Below are positions 1-6,196 of a DNA stretch of 7,279 nucleotides, piece by piece. How positions within the stretch are numbered: position 1 is the stretch's first letter; each line of letters opens with the position of its first letter. The notes below the pieces were generated by a model that was not told the DNA's origin, searched no databases, and saw only the letters and a program-made list of their open reading frames with translations. The translations under genes were made by a program, and so were the position numbers. This DNA comes from Pseudomonadota bacterium (lineage in GTDB: Bacteria; Desulfobacterota; BSN033; G020346125), in the NCBI GenBank assembly GCA_030673585.1, contig DAOVIU010000048.1, forward strand, positions 1 to 7,279. Reading direction: 5' to 3'.

Positions 1-538
1 AGTCAAGGGAAGCGGTGAAGATCTCCCGCGTCAGGTCCCATTCGAGCTTATCCACTTCCGACTCTACGATGCCCACCTGCTTGGCCTTTTCCCGTATTAC
101 CTTGACCTTGCTTCCTTCCCCGAGGTAGTCCTCCAGGGCCTCCTTAAGCGGAACGAAAATGCCGAACGACATTTGGGCCACCTGAAGAAATTGGGGCTTC
201 AATTCCTCGGGGACCTCGGGCCGCTGATCCAGAAAGAAATCGCAGCAAGCCTCTGCGGCATCGCATACCTTATCGATCCTTTCAATCACATTATAGATAT
301 CCCCTCGGACCATGGGTAAATAGGCCCCTGAATAGAGCTTATCTCTGATGCTGTAACGGATAAAATCGTTTTCCGTTTCAATACCGTCCACCTTGAGCGC
401 CAGGGCCTTTGCCTCAGGTATCTCCCCTTTGAGATAGGTTTCTACCGTTTTCATGGCCGTCGTCAGGCACTCCTCTGCCGTATTGAGATGCCTGAGTATG
501 AGATCGACCACCTCTTTCTCTTTCTTGAAAATCACCAT
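1..538 (-). CDS. DUF47 / PhoU-like phosphate-transport accessory protein (3' end beyond window)
   Basis: The 179 residues visible look like the DUF47 (TIGR00153) family, cytoplasmic all-helical relatives of PhoU that usually sit beside a PiT-type phosphate permease and are thought to modulate it. The N-terminus (MVIFKKEKEVVDLILRHL) is the family's usual basic opening followed by a long helix. Two PhoU-like acidic repeats are visible: DGIETENDFIR at about residues 51-61 and VESEVDKLEWDL at about 158-169, the type of E/D-rich motif that binds metal in PhoU proteins. Family members are usually a little over 200 residues, so roughly 30-45 residues lie off the left edge. The ATG is preceded by GGAGG four bases upstream (543-547) and overlaps the stop of the upstream small ORF as TAATG, so translation is probably coupled. 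Whether a PiT permease follows cannot be seen. Family call fairly sure; role inferred. Confidence 0.8.
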   Translation of the reverse strand, partial: MVIFKKEKEVVDLILRHLNTAEECLTTAMKTVETYLKGEIPEAKALALKVDGIETENDFIRYSIRDKLYSGAYLPMVRGDIYNVIERIDKVCDAAEACCDFFLDQRPEVPEELKPQFLQVAQMSFGIFVPLKEALEDYLGEGSKVKVIREKAKQVGIVESEVDKLEWDLTREIFTASLD

Positions 539-732
539 TATGCCTCCATCAGAAAAGTTTTTGCGAGGGCGTAATCAAATCTCAACCCCCCTGAAAGGGA
601 GCCTATGATACAAAAAAAGAGGGGCCAGATCGCCCCTATTGACCAATCCCTCGCAACGTATTGTTTGAAAATCAAATCACCAAGGCCTGCACAGAACAGG
701 AAACCCAAGGCGAATAGTGCAGACAGGTTCAC
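538..732 (-). CDS. Small two-helix membrane protein, possibly a remnant of a DMT/EamA-type transporter
   Basis: A 64-residue ORF with a GTG start, immediately after an in-frame stop seven codons upstream, so no longer version exists. An AAGGGGG stretch about 12 nt upstream is a loosely spaced Shine-Dalgarno. Two hydrophobic segments are visible, about residues 3-19 (LSALFALGFLFCAGLGD) and 32-48 (IGAIWPLFFCIIGSLSG). The first, with GLGDLIFK after it, resembles the opening helix of drug/metabolite (EamA-type) transporters, which normally have about ten helices and 300 residues. The rest of such a protein is absent because the DUF47 gene starts at the stop codon (TAATG). It may be a genuine small membrane protein coupled to DUF47, or the stub of a deleted transporter. 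It follows the acyl-CoA dehydrogenase by 46 nt on the same strand. No function can be assigned. Confidence 0.5.
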   Translation of the reverse strand: MNLSALFALGFLFCAGLGDLIFKQYVARDWSIGAIWPLFFCIIGSLSGGLRFDYALAKTFLMEA

Positions 733-778
733 CGCTAAAACCGGACCCCCTTATTTACACAATCCATAGCCGAGACTT

Positions 779-2005
779 TTACGTATAGCTCTTGAAGAGC
801 TCCGTTGAGATAATCATCTTCTGGATGCTGGAGGTCCCCTCCAGATACTCCATCCCCCTGGCATCGGCATTGAGCATGCTGGTGATATTGCTCTTCAGAT
901 ATCCCCTGCCGCCCATGATCATCTGCCCCGTTTGGGCCACGTGCATTACCATTTGGGTGGCAAAAAGCTTTGCCTGGGATGAAGCACTCCGATAATACGG
1001 GGTGTTGACCTGTTTTAACGCATGGAAACAGAGACCCCGTGCCGCGTTGATCTGGGTATACATATCCGATATCTTAAAGCTGATGTCCTGACTACTAGTG
1101 AGGGGGTGATCGAATTGAATCCTCTTACGGGAGTAATTAAATACCTCATCCAGGATTCGACAGGCGAGCCCGCAACCAATGCCCGCCAGCAATATCCTTC
1201 CCTTGTCGATGGCCTCCAGGGTAAGCAGCAAACCCCTCCCCTCGTCTCCGATCAAATTATCCCCGGGAACGACGCAGTTCTCATAGATGAGCCTTCCCGT
1301 GGGGAGGATTTTCAATCCGTCCTTTTCCGGCAAAACCTCCACCCGGAAGCCCTCTATTTCCTCCTCCACTGCGAAGGCGCTGAGGGATCGCGCTCCCTTC
1401 TTCCCCCTGGTGTTGACCAAAATGGTGTAAACTCCGGCGAGCCCCGCGTTGGATACGAAGATCTTTTGGCCGTTAAAGATGTAATTATCCCCCTTAGGCC
1501 GAGCGGAGAACTCGATGGCGCTGACATCGGAACCCGCCCTTTCCTCGGTCATGGCGATGGCGCCGAAATCCCCCTCCCCCAATCTGGGAAGAAATTTGGC
1601 CTTTTGGCCCTCATCATTTCCGGCGAGGATGAGGTCTACCGCACGACTGTGGGCCACAAAGATGATCCCGAGACTAGGGCACGTATAACCGAGGAGTTCC
1701 ATGATGAAGTAGATATTCTCCTCAGATGTCCTGCTTCCCCCATATTCGGTGGGAATAAAGAGTTTGAAGAAACCGATTTCCCTCAAACCCTCATAAATGG
1801 ACTCCCAGGGCCGTGGGAGGATAATCCTTCCCTTTTCGAATTTGATGCCAGCCTCGTACATGGTTTGCAGATTGGGCATGACCCTCTTCTTGAGAAGGTC
1901 GATAAAATTCGCGGTAAAGGCCTTATCCTCTCCCCCTTCGAGGAAGGACCGCAGGATTTTGAGCAAGTTATCCAAGATTCGTGCCCCCCAATGATTTCCC
2001 GTCAT
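779..2005 (-). CDS. Acyl-CoA dehydrogenase (FAD-dependent)
   Basis: A 408-residue acyl-CoA dehydrogenase: it introduces an alpha,beta double bond into an acyl-CoA, passing electrons from FAD to an electron-transfer flavoprotein (or may run in reverse as a reductase). Landmarks in order: PTEYGG at 85-90; the flavin/substrate motif AMTEERAGSD at 151-160; FNGQKIFVSN at 177-186; a mid-domain YSRKRIQF at 291-298; QMIMGGRGY at 361-369; and YLEGTSSIQK at 387-396, whose Glu389 sits where the catalytic base of medium- and short-chain enzymes lies. All key motifs are intact, so it should be active. The N-terminus is about 28 residues longer than usual. The ATG at 2005 has no clear Shine-Dalgarno, whereas an in-frame TTG at codon 11 has GGGGGG about 8 nt upstream and may be the real start. 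A terminator separates it from the dehydratase genes, so it probably has its own promoter. Substrate unknown; the context suggests an acid activated by the nearby ligase. Confidence 0.92.
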   Translation of the reverse strand: MTGNHWGARILDNLLKILRSFLEGGEDKAFTANFIDLLKKRVMPNLQTMYEAGIKFEKGRIILPRPWESIYEGLREIGFFKLFIPTEYGGSRTSEENIYFIMELLGYTCPSLGIIFVAHSRAVDLILAGNDEGQKAKFLPRLGEGDFGAIAMTEERAGSDVSAIEFSARPKGDNYIFNGQKIFVSNAGLAGVYTILVNTRGKKGARSLSAFAVEEEIEGFRVEVLPEKDGLKILPTGRLIYENCVVPGDNLIGDEGRGLLLTLEAIDKGRILLAGIGCGLACRILDEVFNYSRKRIQFDHPLTSSQDISFKISDMYTQINAARGLCFHALKQVNTPYYRSASSQAKLFATQMVMHVAQTGQMIMGGRGYLKSNITSMLNADARGMEYLEGTSSIQKMIISTELFKSYT

Positions 2006-2143
2006 TGTAAATCATGTATCATCCCGAAATCAAGGGTAATGAAATAGGCGTTTGCAGGGGTTCTACCGAAAAACCGGGGTCCCAGAGCGGAATGTGCCGG
2101 AGGGGTAGGGTACCTTTCGAGGACAAGCAGGCTTCGTCGTGAG

Positions 2144-2187
2144 TCTTCGACCCTCAGCTCAGACCGAAGGGCTCAGCCGAACGAGAG
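2144..2187. repeat. REP-like palindromic intergenic repeat
   Basis: This stretch combines CTTCGACC, CTCAGCTCAG, CCGAAGGGCTCAG and CCGAACGA. It resembles the dispersed extragenic repeat built around CTTCGAC...GCTCAG...CGAACG that occurs in many bacterial genomes (recalled from memory). It contains a short CTTCG...CGAAG hairpin and looks like a repeat unit interrupted by a second partial copy. It lies in the non-coding leader upstream of the acyl-CoA dehydrogenase and matches no protein. Confidence 0.45.
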
Positions 2188-2197
2188 CAGAGGGGCG

Positions 2198-2226
2198 ATA
2201 ACAGCGAAGAAATTCAAATACGTCAA
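2198..2226 (-). promoter_or_regulatory. Candidate sigma-70 promoter for the acyl-CoA dehydrogenase unit
   Basis: On the minus strand TTGACG (2226-2221, five of six consensus bases) is followed after exactly 17 nt by TGTTAT (2203-2198, four of six). It lies just downstream of the terminator of the dehydratase genes and would give a leader of about 185 nt carrying the palindromic repeat. The spacing is ideal but the -10 is weak, so this is an inference. Confidence 0.35.
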
Positions 2227-2230
2227 CAAA

Positions 2231-2251
2231 AATGGGGGAAATACCCCCATT
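2231..2251 (-). terminator. Intrinsic terminator after the dehydratase-family operon
   Basis: A perfect 8-bp inverted repeat, AATGGGGG and CCCCCATT, with a 5-nt loop. On the minus strand it is followed by TTTGTTG, a short broken T-tract. It lies about 42 nt past the stop codon at 2293 and is oriented correctly to end the transcript from the ligase and dehydratase genes. The T-tract is modest but the stem is clean. Confidence 0.7.
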
Positions 2252-2292
2252 CGTCAAAAAGCCCTTGGCTATCGTCGACGGGTATCCGTCGC

Positions 2293-3519
2293 TTAGCCAA
2301 CTCCCATCCGGTCCAGGGTTTCCAGGTAGGCCTCGAGTCGCGTCCGGATCTGAACTTCGGAATAGAAGCGGGGATCCCCCATATCGGACTCGAATACGAG
2401 AGCGGGTATCCCCGTCTCCTTGGTGATCATATCCTTGAGCTCTAGGACGCCGAAGGTAACCGCCTTGCAACTTCTGTTCATGAACATAATGTTTCCGTTC
2501 AGGGAGTACTGCCTAAATAGCGCAACTGCCCTTTCCGCCCGCTCCTCCAATTCCACATTGGAGAAGACCGATGTGTAATTTTCCGCCAGGGTGCGCAGGG
2601 GATTCGATACATCGAAGTCATAACTCCAGGCATGGGTATACAGGGAGGTGAGGATTACCGCGTCATGTGCGGCCAGGAAGTCGAAATGATCCCTGAACTT
2701 GAACCAGATGGGGAGGTTCTCCCAATAGAGGCGGAACCGTTCATTGGGGATAACCCCGATGCCCTTGGATACCTTTTCCTCTTTAATCTCCTCGATCAGG
2801 AGCCGATAGTAGTCCACCGCCTCCTTGGTTCCCCTGAGGTAGACCGTAATGGCCATGTGAATGAGGGCGTCGAAGATACTGATGGGGGAGGGTTTTATGG
2901 AGGCGAGATCGAGAAACTCCTTGTAGAGTTTGCTGGCCTCGGCCGAGTATCCCAACACCTCCCTCAGGCGATCGTAGTCAAACTTTCTCCCCGTCAGCTC
3001 CTCGAGGGCCTCGATCATCTCGGCCAATTGGCGTTCCACATACGTTATGATATTCTTGCGAGCCTCATCCTTTCGGATGTACTGAGGGGTATCGAAGACG
3101 AAGACCGGAACCCCATATCTCCTCGAGAGAACCTGGAACCACTTGGTCAGGGTAAAACACTGGGCATTACAGGCCAACAGGAAATCTGGATCTGGAATTC
3201 CCCCTATCGGGCTCTCCCCCACCTCTCGATAGCCCAGATCGCTCCTTGCGTAAGCACAGAGGTGGCTCGTATATCCCCTCTTTTCGATCTCCAGGGAGAG
3301 CCTCGGCATCATCCGCCCGGTGAGACACATTACCGCATGGTTTTCCGGATATATGGGGATGATATCGTGGGCATAGAATAACTCCACGGGGGAAACGGCC
3401 GTGGTATACGCGACATATTTATCCTCCTCGTGGGCCCTGAGAGCTGCCCCATAGTAGTCCTTGGTCAGCTGCTTCATCACTTCCTTGGCTTTTGGCTTTT
3501 TCTCGTCCTGCTCCCCCAT
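2293..3519 (-). CDS. 2-hydroxyacyl-CoA dehydratase / benzoyl-CoA reductase family subunit (complete cysteine set)
   Basis: A 408-residue member of the HGD-D family (PF06050), which includes HgdB, FldB/C, HadB/C and the BcrB/BcrC or BzdN/BzdO subunits. These cytoplasmic proteins hold a [4Fe-4S] cluster and, once reduced by an ATP-dependent activator, eliminate water from 2-hydroxyacyl-CoA through a ketyl radical or reduce aromatic CoA thioesters. Diagnostic segments: HLCAYARSDLGY (Cys88), CNAQCFTLTKWF (Cys117, Cys121), VPVFVFDTPQ at 137-146, NRSCKAVTFG (Cys351) and the C-terminal SDMGDPRFYSEVQIRTR at 378-394. Cys88, Cys121 and Cys351 match the three usual cluster ligands. Length is normal. The ATG is preceded by AGGAGG about 9 nt upstream and follows the homologous upstream gene by 23 nt, so the two are a heterodimer encoded in tandem. 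A terminator follows. Dehydratase versus reductase cannot be decided without the activator genes, which are not in the window. Confidence 0.88.
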   Translation of the reverse strand: MGEQDEKKPKAKEVMKQLTKDYYGAALRAHEEDKYVAYTTAVSPVELFYAHDIIPIYPENHAVMCLTGRMMPRLSLEIEKRGYTSHLCAYARSDLGYREVGESPIGGIPDPDFLLACNAQCFTLTKWFQVLSRRYGVPVFVFDTPQYIRKDEARKNIITYVERQLAEMIEALEELTGRKFDYDRLREVLGYSAEASKLYKEFLDLASIKPSPISIFDALIHMAITVYLRGTKEAVDYYRLLIEEIKEEKVSKGIGVIPNERFRLYWENLPIWFKFRDHFDFLAAHDAVILTSLYTHAWSYDFDVSNPLRTLAENYTSVFSNVELEERAERAVALFRQYSLNGNIMFMNRSCKAVTFGVLELKDMITKETGIPALVFESDMGDPRFYSEVQIRTRLEAYLETLDRMGVG

Positions 3520-3542
3520 GGCTTAATTCCTCCTATGGGTGT

Positions 3543-4682
3543 CTATTTCTGCGCCAGTGCCTCCGCGAAAGCTTGGATTCGCGTCCTTACCCCCGCGAGA
3601 TGGGTCGTTTGATATTCCGTCTCCACCACGAATATTTGGATGCCCTCCCTCTCCATGTTCCCTATCAAATCGGGAAGGTCATAGTCCTGGGATTCGTTGA
3701 ACTTGATGTGGAGATAGATCACCCCCCCAGCCCTATTTCTCCGGACCTGGGCGAGGAGGTTTTCGAAGATCCTGTCCCCCTCCTTGTCGTAGATCGGGGT
3801 GAAGGGCCCCTTCTTGAAGTGGCGATCCACAATGGCCTTCAGGGGGTCACCATCTACCTCGACGTCGGAATCTATGTACCGCCATCCCACGCAAAGGTCA
3901 TCCCCTACCACCTTCAACCCCGATTGGTCGAGGATATCCATGATCTCGGGAGGTTCCCAGACAATCCCCGAAAGGACAACGCGCGTGCCTTTTTCCTCCT
4001 TCCCCCCCAGATCAGTTTCCTCAATGCCCGAGATGAGCCTCTCCAAGAGGCGGTTATGCTCCTCCTTGGGCCACCACATGGACGACTTGATGATGTCGAA
4101 AAATTCCCGGTTTGTGATGAAATCGGGATACGTTCGCTTCATCTCGTACAAATGCCTCAAAAGCCCACGGTTCTGATTGTAAAGGCCAATGCTATCCCAG
4201 AGCGTCCCCTCCGAAATCTCCCTTCCCGTAAAGGACTCCATGCTCCTCTTCAGCCGCAGGGTCTCATCCAAGAGCCATTCCCTCGCGCTTGGCCTATCGA
4301 CCTGCCGCGGAGGTAAGAAGTTTTCGAAATACTCCCAGGAGACGTTCCTCCTCCAGATATCACAGAGATGTTGGGAAGTATCATCGACCTGAGGGAGGAC
4401 GTATCCATCGAAGAAATCCATCTGATATGTAAGCACTAGCTCCAGGTCGCTCCTGGCCTGAGAGCAGGCATTGTCGGGCAAATGGGTGTTGGCCCTGAGA
4501 ATGCGTTTGTTGGTCCCCAATATGGTGAAGGGAAACATGCCCGAAGCGTGGATCAACTCCTCGGGCACATCGGCCAGGGTGCTCCCGATAATCTTCCTTT
4601 CCCCCTCCTTCTTCCAAGCCCTCAACATCGGGTAAGGATCGCGGGCTATGGATAGGAGCTCTTCCAAAACCCCACGGTTCAT
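3543..4682 (-). CDS. 2-hydroxyacyl-CoA dehydratase / benzoyl-CoA reductase family subunit, two expected cluster cysteines missing
   Basis: A 379-residue paralogue of the downstream gene and presumably its partner in a heterodimer. The fold signature is clear: PEELIHASGMFPF at about 40-52, LPDNACSQARSDLEL at 68-82, TSQHLCDIWRRN at 102-113, YDLPDLIGNMEREGI at 334-348, and VVETEY...VRTRIQAFAE near the end (352-374). Compared with the family as I recall it, the first ligand is kept (Cys73), but the position usually read as TCD is VDD (Asp100), and the usual KFC is KFN (Asn329). It therefore may not bind a normal [4Fe-4S] cluster and may serve as a structural or substrate-binding half. The start at 4682 is chosen because GGAGGAG lies just upstream; an in-frame ATG at 4697 would add five residues but has no Shine-Dalgarno and abuts a hairpin. 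The reading frame is otherwise intact, so loss by decay is unlikely. Confidence 0.82.
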   Translation of the reverse strand: MNRGVLEELLSIARDPYPMLRAWKKEGERKIIGSTLADVPEELIHASGMFPFTILGTNKRILRANTHLPDNACSQARSDLELVLTYQMDFFDGYVLPQVDDTSQHLCDIWRRNVSWEYFENFLPPRQVDRPSAREWLLDETLRLKRSMESFTGREISEGTLWDSIGLYNQNRGLLRHLYEMKRTYPDFITNREFFDIIKSSMWWPKEEHNRLLERLISGIEETDLGGKEEKGTRVVLSGIVWEPPEIMDILDQSGLKVVGDDLCVGWRYIDSDVEVDGDPLKAIVDRHFKKGPFTPIYDKEGDRIFENLLAQVRRNRAGGVIYLHIKFNESQDYDLPDLIGNMEREGIQIFVVETEYQTTHLAGVRTRIQAFAEALAQK

Positions 4683-4706
4683 CTCTCCTCCGGTCATATA
4701 AGAACA

Positions 4707-4728
4707 CCGCCCCGAGGAATCGGGGCGG
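4707..4728 (-). terminator. GC-rich intercistronic hairpin between ligase and dehydratase genes (attenuator or mRNA-processing element)
   Basis: CCGCCCCGA and TCGGGGCGG form a perfect 9-bp stem with a GGAA/TTCC tetraloop. On the minus strand it lies about 42 nt past the ligase stop and about 25 nt before the dehydratase start codon. The sequence after it (TGTTCTTAT) is only partly T-rich, so it is more likely a partial terminator or a stability/processing hairpin that sets the ligase-to-dehydratase expression ratio than a full stop. The plus-strand side has ATCTTTT, so it could also stop antisense transcription. Confidence 0.55.
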
Positions 4729-4770
4729 ATCTTTTCCGAGGTCCCATCCCTGATGGTGGCGAAAACGATA

Positions 4771-6069
4771 CTACATCTTCCTCTCGTCGAAGACTCGCTT
4801 TGCCTTCCCCTCGCTCCTGGCTATTGTCTTGGGGGGCACCAACCTGACCTTCGCACCGATACCGACAATTCCCCTGATTTTCTCCTCGACCTTCCTCCGG
4901 GTTTCCTCAATCTTCTCCTTGCCCGCCTCGTAGACCTCTTTCTTTGCCTCAACATCTATGTGCATGGCGTCCAGATACCCCTTCTTCTTCACGACGATCA
5001 CGTATTGAGGTTCGATCCCCTCAACGTCCAGAAGCAAGCTCTCAATTTGGGAGGGAAAGACATTAATTCCGCTGATGATCAACATATCATCGGACCTCCC
5101 ATACACCTTATCCATCTTGACGAGGGTCCGTCCACATTCGCATTTCTCCCTCCGCAATGTCGTCATATCTCGGGTCCGATACCGGATGACGGGCATGGCC
5201 CGCCTCTGGAGGGCGGTAAAGACGAGTTCTCCCATTGTTCCCAGGGGGAGCACCTCCTCCGTCACGGGGTCAATGATCTCAGGCAGGACATGGTCCTCAT
5301 TGATGTGAAGGCCGTTCTGCTCGATACAATCGAAGGAAACCCCTGGCCCCATCAACTCCGTCAACCCATAAGCCTCCATTGCCTTGATCCCCAACCTCTC
5401 CTCGATCTCCCTTCTCATCTCTGTGGTCCAGGGCTCGGCTCCAAGTACGGCCACCCGTACGGGCAACGACCTCACATCTACCCCCATCTCCTCCGCCCTT
5501 TCCGCAATGGTCAAGGCGTACGAAGGGGTACAAAAGAGGGCCGTCGAGCGAAAATCCTGCATCAGAATAATCTGCCGTTCGGTCTGCCCCGACGAAGCGG
5601 GGATAATGGCCACCCCAATCTTACTCGCCCCCTGGTGAAACCCCAGCCCACCGGTAAACAAACCCATTCCGTAGGAGTTCTGGCAGATATCGCTGGACCG
5701 AATTCCCGCGGCAAACAGGTTCCGCGCCATACACTCCGCCCACTGATCCAGGTCCTCCGCCGTGTAGGGGCCCGTTATGGGCTTTCCGGTAGTACCCGAG
5801 GAGGCATGAATTCTCACCACCTCGCTCATGGGAACGGCGCAGAGCCCAAAGGGATAGTTGTCCCTGAGGTCGGTTTTCACGGTGAAGCGAAGCTTTGCCA
5901 GGTCATCCAGGGATTTAATATCGCCCGGCTCCAACCCCATATCTTGGAACGTATTCTTATAGAAGGGAACCTTCTCATAAACCCATTTGACCGTCTCCTT
6001 GAGGCCCTTCAGTTGAAATTTCTGCATCTCCTCCAGCGGCATGCACTCGTGCTCTTTATCCCAATACAT
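4771..6069 (-). CDS. paaK: Phenylacetate-CoA ligase-like aryl/acyl-CoA synthetase
   Basis: A 432-residue AMP-forming ligase of the PaaK type, which converts an aromatic or related carboxylate, CoA and ATP to the CoA thioester, AMP and pyrophosphate. In order: MYWDKEHECMP, the family's usual opening; the phosphate-binding SSGTTGKP at 90-97; AYGLTE at 233-238; YRTRD at 297-301, whose Asp contacts the ribose; a CxCG pair (Cys310, Cys312) typical of PaaK; the hinge region GRSDDMLIISGINVFP at 324-339; and RSEGK with the C-terminal catalytic Lys422. Length matches the family. The start at 6069 is preferred over an in-frame ATG at 6138 because AAGGAGGGGG lies about 9 nt upstream, the protein then begins like its relatives, and the 6138 ATG falls inside a likely -10 box. 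It is the first gene of the minus-strand unit. Phenylacetate itself is not proven as substrate. Confidence 0.9.
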   Translation of the reverse strand: MYWDKEHECMPLEEMQKFQLKGLKETVKWVYEKVPFYKNTFQDMGLEPGDIKSLDDLAKLRFTVKTDLRDNYPFGLCAVPMSEVVRIHASSGTTGKPITGPYTAEDLDQWAECMARNLFAAGIRSSDICQNSYGMGLFTGGLGFHQGASKIGVAIIPASSGQTERQIILMQDFRSTALFCTPSYALTIAERAEEMGVDVRSLPVRVAVLGAEPWTTEMRREIEERLGIKAMEAYGLTELMGPGVSFDCIEQNGLHINEDHVLPEIIDPVTEEVLPLGTMGELVFTALQRRAMPVIRYRTRDMTTLRREKCECGRTLVKMDKVYGRSDDMLIISGINVFPSQIESLLLDVEGIEPQYVIVVKKKGYLDAMHIDVEAKKEVYEAGKEKIEETRRKVEEKIRGIVGIGAKVRLVPPKTIARSEGKAKRVFDERKM

Positions 6070-6133
6070 GGTTCTCCCCCTCCTTGCCCTGAATTGGCGA
6101 GGCAAATGCTCAATTATCCGTGCATATTTTCCG

Positions 6134-6160
6134 ATCATACCAAAAAAAGCCGATTCACAA
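6134..6160 (-). promoter_or_regulatory. Candidate promoter of the ligase/dehydratase unit
   Basis: On the minus strand TATGAT (6139-6134, five of six bases of the -10 consensus) is preceded, after a short 15-nt spacer containing a T7 run, by TTGTGA (6160-6155, four of six). Initiation near 6127 would give a leader of roughly 58 nt ahead of the ligase Shine-Dalgarno. The -10 is good but the -35 and spacing are poor, so an activator may be needed or the call may be chance. Confidence 0.35.
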
Positions 6161-6196
6161 AAGGGTTTGTTCGCGGAAATCCCCCGGGTTTCTGCA

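Noticed and set aside
1022..2047. Plus-strand open frame of 341 codons
   Set aside because: It is the antisense shadow of the acyl-CoA dehydrogenase; no family resemblance and no Shine-Dalgarno, while the minus strand carries all the family motifs.
2085..2160. tRNA-like TTCGA and GGTAGGG pieces in the intergenic gap
   Set aside because: No cloverleaf or acceptor stem can be formed; the pieces belong to the palindromic repeat.
2265..2300. Imperfect hairpin TTGGCT...AGCCAA around the dehydratase stop codon
   Set aside because: The stem is interrupted by several mismatches and overlaps the coding end; the cleaner 8-bp hairpin just downstream explains termination.
2159..2470. Minus-strand 103-codon frame overlapping the dehydratase gene's end and terminator
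   Set aside because: Low-complexity arginine/glycine/serine translation, out of frame with the real gene and crossing its terminator.
6070..6138. N-terminal extension of the ligase to the ATG at 6138
   Set aside because: The extra 23 residues do not look like PaaK, the ATG lies in a candidate -10 box, and a strong Shine-Dalgarno precedes the ATG at 6069.
6041..6196. N-terminal extension of the dehydrogenase relic to the ATG at 6041
   Set aside because: These codons lie antisense to the ligase start and its leader and show no Rossmann-fold sequence.
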